From Dorea_D hominis (GTDB lineage Bacteria > Bacillota > Clostridia > Lachnospirales > Lachnospiraceae): 64,000 nt of DNA. Positions within the stretch are counted from its first letter, which is position 1, and every line of letters starts with the position of its first letter. The notes under the pieces are model-generated. The model searched no databases and had not been told where the DNA came from. It worked only from the letters and a program-made list of their open reading frames with translations. Made by a program: the position numbers and the translations under genes. The stretch lies in the NCBI RefSeq assembly GCF_014287705.1, contig NZ_JACOOY010000001.1:124001-188000 (forward strand), in the 5' to 3' direction. Positions 33,774-41,878 of this stretch are shown here, piece after piece.

Positions 33774-34694
33774 TTATTTACCCATCTGAGCTGCAACTTC
33801 TGCTGCGAAGTCTTCGTTCTTCTTCTCAAGGCCTTCACCTGTTTCAAAACGAACAAATCTCTTCACGCTTAAGTTAGCTCCGTTCTCTTTTCCAACCTTC
33901 TCTACGTATTTAGCTACAGTAAGGTCGCTATCCTGAACGTATGCCTGGTCTAACAGACAAATCTCTTTCATCTCTTTGTTGAGACGTCCGATGATCATCT
34001 TTTCGATGATGTTATCCGGTTTATTCGGATTCTCCTGTTTAGCCTGAGCAAGAAGAATCTCTTTCTCATGGTCTAAGAAGGACTGATCTACTTCATCACG
34101 GGAAGTATATTTTGGAGACATAGCTGCTACCTGCATAGCTACGTTCTTCAGACAAGTTTTGATCTCGTCATTGATAACATCTGTATCTGCTTCAACAAGA
34201 ACACCGATACGTCCGCCACCGTGAATATAAGATACTACACATCCGTCAGTAACAACTTTCTCAAATCTTCTGATGTTCAGTTTCTCTCCGATAACAGAAA
34301 TCTTCTCTGTCAGAGCATCCTGTACAGTCTTAGAAGCATCTTCGTTCCAAGTTTCTGCCATAAATGCTTCCATATCTTTGGACTCAGAAGCGATTGCCTG
34401 ATTAACAACAGCTTTAACAAATCCCTGGAATTCTGCATTCTTAGCAACGAAGTCTGTCTCTGAGTTAACTTCTACGATTGCTGCAGTCTTATCATCTTTG
34501 ACATCAGCCATAACAATACCTTCTGCTGCGATACGTCCGGCTTTTTTAACAGCCTTAGCTTCGCCATTCTTTCTCAGATATTCTACTGCCTCGTCCATGT
34601 TTCCATCTGTTTCATTAAGAGCTTTTTTGCAGTCCATCATTCCTGCACCAGTCATCTCTCTTAATTCTTTTACCATCTTAGCTGTAACTGCCAT
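33774..34694 (-). CDS. tsf: Elongation factor Ts
   Basis: A 306-residue guanine-nucleotide exchange factor for EF-Tu. The N-terminal UBA-like domain is MAVTAKMVKELREMTGAG with DCKKALNE, and TDFVAKNAEFQ lies in the core. A partial repeat of the core domain gives the normal length. I chose the ATG at 34694 (GGAGG eight bases upstream), the usual start. It follows rpsB by 33 bp. Confidence 0.98.
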   Translation of the reverse strand: MAVTAKMVKELREMTGAGMMDCKKALNETDGNMDEAVEYLRKNGEAKAVKKAGRIAAEGIVMADVKDDKTAAIVEVNSETDFVAKNAEFQGFVKAVVNQAIASESKDMEAFMAETWNEDASKTVQDALTEKISVIGEKLNIRRFEKVVTDGCVVSYIHGGGRIGVLVEADTDVINDEIKTCLKNVAMQVAAMSPKYTSRDEVDQSFLDHEKEILLAQAKQENPNKPDNIIEKMIIGRLNKEMKEICLLDQAYVQDSDLTVAKYVEKVGKENGANLSVKRFVRFETGEGLEKKNEDFAAEVAAQMGK

Positions 34695-34727
34695 TTTTTT
34701 ATCCTCCATCATTAAAAAGAATGAATC

Positions 34728-35471
34728 CTACTCTTCTACTGCCTCTGCTTCTTCAGCAACTTCCTCGTATACTTCATCAGCATCAGCTGCTCCCTGATTA
34801 GCTTCTACAACAGCGTCTGCCATCTTGGAAACGATCAGTTTTACTGCACGGATAGCATCATCGTTACCCGGAATTACATAATCTAACTCTTCCGGATCAC
34901 AGTTTGTATCAGCGATTCCGATAAGCGGAATACCAAGTGTATGTGCTTCCTGAACACAGATTCTTTCTTTCTTAGGATCTACTACGAAGATTGCATCCGG
35001 AATAGTCTTCATTTCTTTGATTCCGCCAAGGTTCTTCTCAAGTTTCTCCCATTCTTTCTTAAGCTGGATAACTTCTTTTTTCGGTAATACGTCAAATGTT
35101 CCATCTTCAGACATTCTCTCGATATCTTTCAGACGAGCGATTCTGCTCTTAATTGTCTTGAAGTTTGTAAGCATTCCTCCAAGCCATCTCTCGTTAACAT
35201 AGAACATTCCACAACGCTCTGCTTCTACTTTGATAGCATCCTGAGCCTGTTTCTTTGTTCCAACGAACAGAATGTTTCCACCTTCTGCTGCGATATCTGC
35301 TACTGCCTGGTAAGCCTCATCAACTTTTCCTACAGATTTCTGTAAGTCGATGATGTAGATACCGTTTCTCTCTGTGTAAATGTACGGAGCCATTTTAGGG
35401 TTCCATCTTCTTGTCTGATGTCCAAAGTGAACACCTGCTTCTAAAAGCTGTTTCATTGAAATAACGCTCAT
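34728..35471 (-). CDS. rpsB: Ribosomal protein S2
   Basis: A 247-residue S2 protein: MSVISMKQLLEAGVHFGHQT at the start, the IIDLQKSVGK and FVGTKKQAQDAI motifs and an acidic C-terminal tail rich in Glu and Ala. It binds the head of the 30S subunit. The ATG at 35471 follows GGAGG. It starts the rpsB-tsf operon, which has a structured leader (35502-35566) that may mediate autoregulation. Confidence 0.98.
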   Translation of the reverse strand: MSVISMKQLLEAGVHFGHQTRRWNPKMAPYIYTERNGIYIIDLQKSVGKVDEAYQAVADIAAEGGNILFVGTKKQAQDAIKVEAERCGMFYVNERWLGGMLTNFKTIKSRIARLKDIERMSEDGTFDVLPKKEVIQLKKEWEKLEKNLGGIKEMKTIPDAIFVVDPKKERICVQEAHTLGIPLIGIADTNCDPEELDYVIPGNDDAIRAVKLIVSKMADAVVEANQGAADADEVYEEVAEEAEAVEE

Positions 35472-35501
35472 GTTTCTTTCCTCCATTTGGTTCTTTACTT
35501 C

Positions 35502-35566
35502 CGCATATATGTAAGTCTTTGAAACCTCCTGTATCAGGCCGGCACCATCTTGGACAAATATATGCG
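35502..35566 (-). promoter_or_regulatory. Structured leader of rpsB-tsf (candidate S2 autoregulation site)
   Basis: CGCATATAT (35502-35510) pairs perfectly with ATATATGCG (35558-35566), closing a 65-base element in the 5'-UTR. Inside is CCTG-ATA-CAGG followed by AGGTTTCAAAG. No terminator follows, so any control would act on translation or stability. I do not recognise a named family with certainty. Confidence 0.5.
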
Positions 35567-35585
35567 TGTTTTTTGCGACCTTAAT

Positions 35586-35614
35586 AGGATAGCATAAAAC
35601 CCTTGCTGTTGCAA
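35586..35614 (-). promoter_or_regulatory. Promoter of rpsB-tsf inside the upstream terminator
   Basis: TTGCAA (35609-35614) and TATCCT (35586-35591) on the minus strand with a 17-bp spacer. The -35 box forms the loop and part of the stem of the terminator at 35597-35620. Confidence 0.5.
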
Positions 35615-35620
35615 GGGTTT
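35597..35620 (-). terminator. Terminator of the GntR-ABC exporter operon
   Basis: AAACCCTTGC (35597-35606) pairs perfectly with GCAAGGGTTT (35611-35620), with TTTTATG following on the minus strand. It lies 34 bp after the permease stop. Confidence 0.85.
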
Positions 35621-35653
35621 TCGTAAATTCTGAAATATTTAGAAAACTTCTGA

Positions 35654-36325
35654 TCAGAACTCTTTCTGCCCCATAATTTTAACTGATTTCCGATAAGAAG
35701 AGAAATAAATCATTCCCACCACAACTGCAGATAGTAACACAGTACCTAAAAAATGTTGTATAAATATACCTCCAAATGCATCTACAAAGATGGTAATAAA
35801 TGCTACCAGTATTGCGCCTATTAACATATCAAATGCTGTAAAAAGAATAATAATCCCCATTACAAGCAGCAAAATAATAATTCTTGATTTTGATACATCA
35901 TATTTCAGTTCTACCGGAAATATAATTGCCTGAAGAACTAATGCAACTGCCAATATTCCAAGAAACGCACTAAAAATTTCCTGATTACTATCTGCCTGAT
36001 CCGGTGTAAAGAGCATCCCGATTTTAGTAAGAATCATACTTAAAATACCACCAATACATATACTCATAAGACTCAGCAGATACTTTTCCTTCACATATTC
36101 CTTTCTTGTAATAGGCAGTGTCATAAGATAAACAATTCCCTGGTCCGCCACATCGTATTGATACATTGTCCGGGCAATCATAGATAACCCAAACATGATA
36201 TATCCCATCATAAAATACCAGTTTTGAAACAAAACACCAAATAAAACACTTACACCGATGATACTAACCCACAATCTTCTCTCATTTTTTAAAGTTCTTA
36301 AATCTTTCATGAGTAATGCTTTCAT
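35654..36325 (-). CDS. ABC-2 transporter permease (YtrA-regulated type)
   Basis: A 223-residue permease with six hydrophobic segments. It starts MKALLMKDLRTLKNERR, typical of ABC-2 permeases in GntR/YtrA-controlled exporter operons such as the Pmt system. TLPITRKEYVKEKY in the first cytoplasmic loop is a common family motif. It pairs with the ATPase encoded upstream (ATGA overlap). Substrate unknown; such exporters often handle cell-envelope-active peptides. Confidence 0.87.
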   Translation of the reverse strand: MKALLMKDLRTLKNERRLWVSIIGVSVLFGVLFQNWYFMMGYIMFGLSMIARTMYQYDVADQGIVYLMTLPITRKEYVKEKYLLSLMSICIGGILSMILTKIGMLFTPDQADSNQEIFSAFLGILAVALVLQAIIFPVELKYDVSKSRIIILLLVMGIIILFTAFDMLIGAILVAFITIFVDAFGGIFIQHFLGTVLLSAVVVGMIYFSSYRKSVKIMGQKEF

Positions 36326-37203
36326 ATTCTCTCTCCTCCTGCCATCAAAAGGATTAATTCGTCCACGCTTCCTTTTTCTATTACAATTTCCGGATTATGC
36401 ATCTGATAATATGCCTTCTGATCTGTCAGACAGCTCCATCCGAAATTTTCTTTTTTCCGGCAGATAATATGTGACTTATCCATTTTTTTATATACCTCAT
36501 CTGATACTTTTAATAATCCATATGCATCTAATAGCCGATCCATTTCTTCATGAAATGTAATTGTCCCTTTTTGAATCAGATAAATATCATCACAAAATGT
36601 TTCCAGATCTCCTGATAAATGCGAACTGATCAGAATCGCCCGTCCTTCCGTCTCCATATATTCCCGCAACAGTGTCAGCATCTGTTCTCTCGCCACCACA
36701 TCCAGCCCGCTGGTCGGTTCATCCAAAAGTAATAACTTCGCTTTATGTGTAATTGCTGCAAATATCTGTAATTTTCGTTTCATTCCTGTTGAAAATTCCT
36801 TTATTTTCTTATTCATTGGAAGTTTATATTCTTCGCAATACTGTAGAAATTTATCCTTTTCAAATTCCGGATATAAGTCTTCCAGAAATGGGATAATATC
36901 ATGAATTGTAAAATAACTTCCAAAACCGGTTTCCGCTAACACGACTCCTGTCTGCTGTAATATTTCTTTTTCTGGCTGTTTTCCATCATTACTGCACTCT
37001 CGTTTTTTCCCCAGCACTTCCATCTCTCCTGCTTCTTTTCCAATCAGCCCGAGAATAAGTTTAAATGTCGTACTTTTTCCTTCTCCATTCGCTCCGATCA
37101 GTCCCGTAATCATTCCAGGATATACTGTCAGAGAGCAATCCATCGAAAAATCCGGATATTTCTTCTGTACATGATTTAGTTTTATCATCACATCTTTCCC
37201 CAT
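36322..37203 (-). CDS. ABC transporter ATPase (YtrB-like)
   Basis: A 293-residue ATPase: Walker A GANGEGKST, an unusual signature FSTGMKRKLQI, Walker B LLLLDEPTSGLD and a switch His in ISSHLSGDLE. The C-terminal 70 residues are a family-specific extension. GGAGGG lies before the ATG at 37203, just after the regulator stop codon. Middle gene of a GntR-ATPase-permease operon. Confidence 0.9.
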   Translation of the reverse strand: MGKDVMIKLNHVQKKYPDFSMDCSLTVYPGMITGLIGANGEGKSTTFKLILGLIGKEAGEMEVLGKKRECSNDGKQPEKEILQQTGVVLAETGFGSYFTIHDIIPFLEDLYPEFEKDKFLQYCEEYKLPMNKKIKEFSTGMKRKLQIFAAITHKAKLLLLDEPTSGLDVVAREQMLTLLREYMETEGRAILISSHLSGDLETFCDDIYLIQKGTITFHEEMDRLLDAYGLLKVSDEVYKKMDKSHIICRKKENFGWSCLTDQKAYYQMHNPEIVIEKGSVDELILLMAGGERI

Positions 37204-37205
37204 CT

Positions 37206-37577
37206 CTAACCCTCCAATACAATTTCAAATAATTCCGTCAAGTCATGATCTGTCAATCCGCAGCTTCTTCCTTTATGGATTGCCGCTTCCAGTTCTGCCT
37301 CAACTTCTTTTTTCTTTTCCTCCAGCAGCATATTCTGATTGGCACATGCTACAAAACTTCCCTTTCCATGTACCGTCACAACAAATCCTTCCTCTGTTAA
37401 TGCGTCATAGGCTTTTTTTACAGTGAGCGCACTGATTTTTAAATCTTTCGCCATTGTACGGACAGACGGAAGCATCATCTCTTCCGAAAATTCTCCATTT
37501 ATAATCTTCTCTTTAATCTGTTCTACAATCTGTTCATAAATCGGCTGCATGGATGAGTGATTAATAATCAGATACAT
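37206..37577 (-). CDS. GntR-family repressor, YtrA type
   Basis: A 123-residue short GntR regulator: winged helix in residues 10-75 (PIYEQIVEQIKEKIINGE, LPSVRTMAKDLKISALTVKK) and a short helical C-terminal dimer domain of about 45 residues, the YtrA subfamily layout. It should repress its own operon through the repeats at 37599-37645 until an envelope-active drug is sensed. I chose the ATG at 37577 after GGAGGG. Confidence 0.92.
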   Translation of the reverse strand: MYLIINHSSMQPIYEQIVEQIKEKIINGEFSEEMMLPSVRTMAKDLKISALTVKKAYDALTEEGFVVTVHGKGSFVACANQNMLLEEKKKEVEAELEAAIHKGRSCGLTDHDLTELFEIVLEG

Positions 37578-37598
37578 CTTTCGCCCTCCTTCTTTGTA

Positions 37599-37645
37599 AA
37601 CAGTATATAACAGTATATAACTGTTGTCAACTGTTATACACTGTT
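37599..37645 (-). promoter_or_regulatory. Promoter and YtrA-type operator array
   Basis: TTGACA (37625-37630) and TATACT (37602-37607) on the minus strand with a 17-bp spacer. AACAGT-ATATA-ACTGTT (37609-37625) is a perfect palindrome inside the spacer. Further AACAGT/ACTGTT half-sites continue on both sides with a period near 10 bp. Binding would block the polymerase. Confidence 0.8.
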
Positions 37646-37801
37646 TATTCACCTATAAAACATGACACCGGCAGACTTTTTCAGGATACTAAACCAATTT
37701 TTCTAGTCGCCAAAAAAATCTGTATTTACAGATATACTTTCTATAAATACAGATTTTAAATCTTGATATTGTAATTTTATTTTCAAACGACTATATGCAT
37801 T

Positions 37802-37924
37802 TTAAAACACAACATTCAGAAGCATTTTAAATCTCTCTTCTCCGTATACAGCGTGTGGTTTCTTTGCAGGCATGATAATTGTCTCTCCTGCTTTTAGGAT
37901 ATATACGTCTCCCACAATTCTATC
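37802..37924 (-). pseudogene. C-terminal remnant of a cupin gene
   Basis: About 35 codons encode GDVYILKAGETIIMPA then KKPHAVYGEERFKMLL, the last third of a small cupin of the type that ends in FKMLL. No start or ribosome binding site is present, and the first part of the barrel is missing. It lies directly behind the ilvE terminator. The stretch 37653-37801 shows nothing clear. Confidence 0.55.
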
Positions 37925-37930
37925 ATATAA

Positions 37931-37957
37931 AAAGGACGGGGAATAAATCCCCGCCAC
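37931..37957 (-). terminator. Terminator of ilvE
   Basis: On the minus strand GGCGGGGA-TTTA-TTCCCCGTC is followed by CTTTTTAT, 35 bp after the stop codon. Confidence 0.85.
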
Positions 37958-37992
37958 ATAAAGTCTTTTAAAACTTACTAACTGATGTGTAA

Positions 37993-39018
37993 TTAGCAAA
38001 CTGTATGGATCCATCCTTCCGGAGCTTCGATGTGTCCCATCTGGATTCCAGTTAATGTATCGTATAGTTTCTTTGTGATCTCACCCATCTCTTCCATTCC
38101 GCTTGGGAAGCAAATTTCTTTACCATGATCTACGATCTTGCCTACTGGAGAGATAACTGCTGCTGTTCCGCAAAGTCCACATTCTGCGAAGTCTTTTACT
38201 TCATCCAGATATACTTCTCTTTCTTCTACTTCCAATCCAAGATAATGTTCTGCGACATACATCAAAGAACGTCTTGTAATAGAAGGAAGAATTGTGCTTG
38301 ATTTCGGTGTTACTACTTTCTTATCTTTTGTTACAAAAATAAAGTTAGCTCCACCAGTCTCTTCAACCTTTGTTCTTGTAGCTGCATCCAAATACATGTT
38401 TTCATCGTATCCCTGTGCGTGTGCATCTACGATTGCATGTAAGCTCATTGCATAGTTAAGTCCGGCTTTTACATGTCCTGTTCCATGCGGTGCTGCACGA
38501 TCAAAATCACTAACCCTGATTGTGATTGGTTTTGCTCCGCCTTTGAAGTATGGTCCAACTGGTGTAGTAAATACACGGAACTGATACTCATCTGCCGGTT
38601 TTACACCGATAACAGCGTTAGAACCAAACATATACGGACGTACATACAAAGTAGCTCCTGATCCGTATGGTGGTACATAAGCTGCATTTGCTTTTACAAC
38701 ATCATGTACAGCCTGTACAAATTTATCTTCCGGGAATACCGGCATTTCCAGTCTTGCTGCAGAATCAGCAAGTCTCTTTGCATTTAAGTCCGGGCGGAAC
38801 ATTACAATGTGTCCATCTTCTGTCGTATATGCTTTCAGGCCTTCAAAACATGTCTGTGCATACTGCAGTACTCCGGCGCATTCACTGATGACAACCTTAT
38901 CATCTTCCGTTAATACACCTTCATCCCATGATCCGTCTTTATAATTTGATACGAATCTCTTATCTGTCTTTACATAGCCAAATCCAAGATTACTCCAATC
39001 GATATCTTTTTTCTCCAT
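37993..39018 (-). CDS. ilvE: Branched-chain amino-acid aminotransferase
   Basis: A 341-residue fold-type IV PLP aminotransferase of the longer (about 340-residue) BCAT class. It reversibly transfers the amino group between glutamate and the keto acids of leucine, isoleucine and valine. HGTGHVKAGLNYA contains the PLP lysine, and EETGGANFIFV marks the cofactor site. GGAGG precedes the ATG. It has its own promoter, though ilvN ends 184 bp upstream. Confidence 0.96.
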   Translation of the reverse strand: MEKKDIDWSNLGFGYVKTDKRFVSNYKDGSWDEGVLTEDDKVVISECAGVLQYAQTCFEGLKAYTTEDGHIVMFRPDLNAKRLADSAARLEMPVFPEDKFVQAVHDVVKANAAYVPPYGSGATLYVRPYMFGSNAVIGVKPADEYQFRVFTTPVGPYFKGGAKPITIRVSDFDRAAPHGTGHVKAGLNYAMSLHAIVDAHAQGYDENMYLDAATRTKVEETGGANFIFVTKDKKVVTPKSSTILPSITRRSLMYVAEHYLGLEVEEREVYLDEVKDFAECGLCGTAAVISPVGKIVDHGKEICFPSGMEEMGEITKKLYDTLTGIQMGHIEAPEGWIHTVC

Positions 39019-39097
39019 TTTCTATTCCTCCGTCCTTTTACAATTAAATATATTTATGATACCACTTAACACGAAACAATCCGCAGGCATCATAGTT

Positions 39098-39159
39098 GAG
39101 GCTTTTGTCCCAACATCATTGTATGCAAGTATTATAATACTGTCTATATAAAAATTCAA
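39098..39159 (-). promoter_or_regulatory. Promoter and leader motif of ilvE
   Basis: TTGAAT (39154-39159), 17 bp, TATAAT (39131-39136) on the minus strand. GATGTTGGGACAAAAGCCT follows about 13 bases later (39098-39117), similar to the motif in the leader of the HD-domain gene. No T-box is seen. Confidence 0.6.
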
Positions 39160-39202
39160 GAGTGCACTCTGTTTTTTATGTGTACAATTTTCACAAAATT
39201 AT

Positions 39203-39715
39203 TTATCGCTCCATCATGCTAATCGATTCAATACCGACACTTCCTCCACGGACAACTTCAATACTCTTGTACTCTTCTTTCATAAGTTTGATTACTGCAT
39301 CATTCTTTGTCGCTGTCTGTACAAATTCAAGAAGCAGACTGTCTTTACCATAATCAATAACTTTTGCTTTAAATGTTTCTGCAATCTGGAACAGTTCTAC
39401 CTTATCTTCCGGTGTACATTTCTGTACTTTTACATAGAGAATTTCCTTCATTCTGACAAATACATCCGTAAAATCAATGACTTTAATTACTTCTACCAGA
39501 CGGTTTAACTGTTTTTTAATCTGTTCAAATGTTTCATCGTCGCTGACGGTCGCGATCGTCATTCGTGATACAGTCGGATCTTCCGTTGTTCCAACAGTCA
39601 GACTGTCCAGATTGTAAGATTTTCCCGAAAACAGCCCTGAGATTTTAGACAGGACACCGACTTGATTTTCTACATATAAAGAAATCCAGCGTTTTTTCAT
39701 TTTATTTCCACTCAT
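39203..39715 (-). CDS. ilvN: Acetolactate synthase small (regulatory) subunit
   Basis: A 170-residue protein with an N-terminal ACT domain (KRWISLYVENQVGVLSKISG) and a second ACT-like half. It activates the catalytic subunit and gives valine feedback inhibition. I chose the ATG at 39715, seven bases after AAGGAG; the ATG two codons earlier is too close. It follows ilvB by 18 bp in the same operon. Confidence 0.93.
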   Translation of the reverse strand: MSGNKMKKRWISLYVENQVGVLSKISGLFSGKSYNLDSLTVGTTEDPTVSRMTIATVSDDETFEQIKKQLNRLVEVIKVIDFTDVFVRMKEILYVKVQKCTPEDKVELFQIAETFKAKVIDYGKDSLLLEFVQTATKNDAVIKLMKEEYKSIEVVRGGSVGIESISMMER

Positions 39716-39733
39716 AATCATTCTCCTTCCTGC

Positions 39734-41455
39734 TTAACAATCCATGATCATATCTTCTAATGTACCGCCCGGCTGGATCATCGGATATACAAGATCCTCC
39801 GGATCAATATCAAATTCAATGATATATGGCGTCTTTTTACTCTGCATTGCTTCTCTGAATGCCGGTTCAATCTCTTCCACTTTTGAAACATGGATTCCCT
39901 TCGCTCCATAGGATTCTGCAAGTTTCAGGAAATTCGGTGTATATTCCGGGCATGGAACTTCACCGCATTTTCCCCTGCATGCTGCTCCCGCTCGCAGGCA
40001 GGTCATGGAGTAACGTTTTCCATAGAATAATTTCTGCCACTGACGAACCATTCCCAGATTATTATTATTGAAAATACAGGAAATGATCGGAAGTTCTTCC
40101 AGCACCGCCGTTGCAAGTTCTTGAATATTCATCTGCATACCACCATCACCGGAAATAGAGATAACCGGTGTATCCGGATTACCGATCTTGGCTCCGATCG
40201 CACCTGGAAGTCCGTATCCCATCGTTCCAAGTCCACCGGACATCAGTAATTGTTTCTTATGTGTAATTTCTATAAACTGCGCTGTAAACATCTGATGCTG
40301 TCCAACATCCGTTACGATAATTGCTGCATCAAATACCTTGTTGATCGTATCGATTACATCCTGTGGTGTCATGATCGGCTTTCTCTTCATCTTCATCGGA
40401 TGTTCTTCTTTCCATGTTTCAACCTGTGCACGCCATTTTTCTGTGTCACACTCTGTCACGTACTCTAACATTTTATCGATTGCTTCTTTTGCGTCCGCTA
40501 CGATTGGAACATCGACCTGTACATTTTTTGAAATGGCAGCTGTATCAATATCGATATGAACAATCTGCGCTTTTGGTGCAAAAGAATGTAACTTACCTGT
40601 GATGCGGTCATTGAATCTTGTTCCGATAGAGAACAGCAGATCACATTCATTTACTGACATATTGGACGCATAAGCACCATGCATACCAAGATTTCCAATA
40701 TAAAGTGGGTGATTTGTTGGAATTGCTCCTCTTCCCATAACCGTTGTTACTACCGGCACATGTGTGCATTCCACAAGTTCTGTAAATGCCTCCTGTGCAT
40801 GAGCAACATTAACACCTCCTCCGGCAAGAAACAGCGGTCTCTTTGCCTTTCCGAGCATTTTCAGTGCACGTTTTAACTGTCCGATATGTACATGTGTATT
40901 CGGTTTGTATCCACGGATATTTACTTCTTCTGGATACTCTGCATCTCCCAGCTCTCCCATAACATCTTTTGGAAGGTCAATTAATACCGGTCCCGGTCTT
41001 CCGGTTCTCGCAATATAAAATGCTTCTTTTAAAATACGTCCGAGATCTTCTCTTCTACGTACAGTTACTCCGTATTTTGTAATACTTCTCGTAATACCGA
41101 CAATATCGACTTCCTGAAATGCATCATTTCCAATAAGATGTCTGGATACCTGTCCGGTAAAACATACAAGTGGTACGCTGTCATAATAAGCAGTCGCGAT
41201 TCCTGTCACCAGGTTTGTCGCACCCGGTCCGCTTGTTACAAGGCACACCCCAACTTTTCCTGTAGATCTTGCATATGCATCTGCTTCATGCACAAGCGCA
41301 ACTTCCTGTCTTGGCAGGATCACTTTCGTATAATCCTGTTTGTATAACTCATCACTGATATCAATCGTGCAGGCTCCCGGATAGCCGAATAATGTGTCTA
41401 CGCCCTCTTCCTTCAAAGCCTTTACTAATAATTTGTTTCCACTGATTTTTTTCAT
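39734..41455 (-). CDS. ilvB: Acetolactate synthase large (catalytic) subunit
   Basis: A 573-residue ThDP enzyme. It makes acetolactate or acetohydroxybutyrate from pyruvate and 2-ketobutyrate. Seen are LFGYPGACTIDISDELY, the catalytic Glu in LPRQEVALVHEA, and the ThDP motif GDGGMQMNIQELATA with NNNNLGMVRQWQ. A cysteine-rich stretch near residue 490 (TCLRAGAACRGKCGEVPCPE) is extra compared with enteric enzymes. The ATG at 41455 has GGAGG eight bases upstream. A T-box leader controls the operon. Confidence 0.96.
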   Translation of the reverse strand: MKKISGNKLLVKALKEEGVDTLFGYPGACTIDISDELYKQDYTKVILPRQEVALVHEADAYARSTGKVGVCLVTSGPGATNLVTGIATAYYDSVPLVCFTGQVSRHLIGNDAFQEVDIVGITRSITKYGVTVRRREDLGRILKEAFYIARTGRPGPVLIDLPKDVMGELGDAEYPEEVNIRGYKPNTHVHIGQLKRALKMLGKAKRPLFLAGGGVNVAHAQEAFTELVECTHVPVVTTVMGRGAIPTNHPLYIGNLGMHGAYASNMSVNECDLLFSIGTRFNDRITGKLHSFAPKAQIVHIDIDTAAISKNVQVDVPIVADAKEAIDKMLEYVTECDTEKWRAQVETWKEEHPMKMKRKPIMTPQDVIDTINKVFDAAIIVTDVGQHQMFTAQFIEITHKKQLLMSGGLGTMGYGLPGAIGAKIGNPDTPVISISGDGGMQMNIQELATAVLEELPIISCIFNNNNLGMVRQWQKLFYGKRYSMTCLRAGAACRGKCGEVPCPEYTPNFLKLAESYGAKGIHVSKVEEIEPAFREAMQSKKTPYIIEFDIDPEDLVYPMIQPGGTLEDMIMDC

Positions 41456-41475
41456 CTGCACAACCTCCTTGGCAT

Positions 41476-41740
41476 TAAAAAAACCCTAAGCTCTATGCTT
41501 AGGGCGAATTACTCATCCGTGTTACCACCTAAATTCAGAAACTTTTGTCTCTGCACTCTGCCGATACAGGACTCCTACATCCGATATCGTTCCCATCTAA
41601 CGCTGGGACTGCGTTGAAGCCTACTTGCTTTCGCTTTCAATTCACTGCTCGGGGGCTACTTCCATAATCACTTCACGAAGATTCACACCAGCCATCTTCT
41701 CTCTGTGGATCTGTAAATTATGTACTCCTCCCTGTCATAG
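41476..41740 (-). promoter_or_regulatory. T-box leader of ilvBN
   Basis: On the minus strand stem I shows AGGAGTA, AGAGAGAAG, GCTGGTGTGAA and then GGAAGTAGCCCCCGAG. Read as GAA followed by the specifier, the codon is GTA (valine), which fits the pathway. The T-box core is AGGTGGTAACACGG (41517-41530), whose TGGT can pair with an ACCA tRNA end. It ends in a terminator. Uncharged tRNA would favour antitermination. The specifier call needs folding to be certain. Confidence 0.9.
41477..41504 (-). terminator. T-box terminator of ilvBN
   Basis: CCCTAAGC (41484-41491) pairs perfectly with GCTTAGGG (41497-41504). On the minus strand seven T follow. The antiterminator would use the T-box sequence just upstream. 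Confidence 0.9.
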
Positions 41741-41878
41741 CATTTTCACAATTATTTATAAAATCTATCTATTGTTTCACTCATTCAAATAAGTAATACA
41801 ATTATAACTTTCTGAATATCTTCTGTCAACTGATATATTTTTAACTGCAAAGAACAATATTCATCAAGCTGTATGGCA

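Noticed and set aside
35502..35566. A riboswitch with terminator before rpsB
   Set aside because: No T-run follows the closed stem, and a ribosomal protein leader is the simpler reading.
39019..39202. T-box leader before ilvE
   Set aside because: No GGTGG-type T-box core, stem I landmarks or terminator are present.
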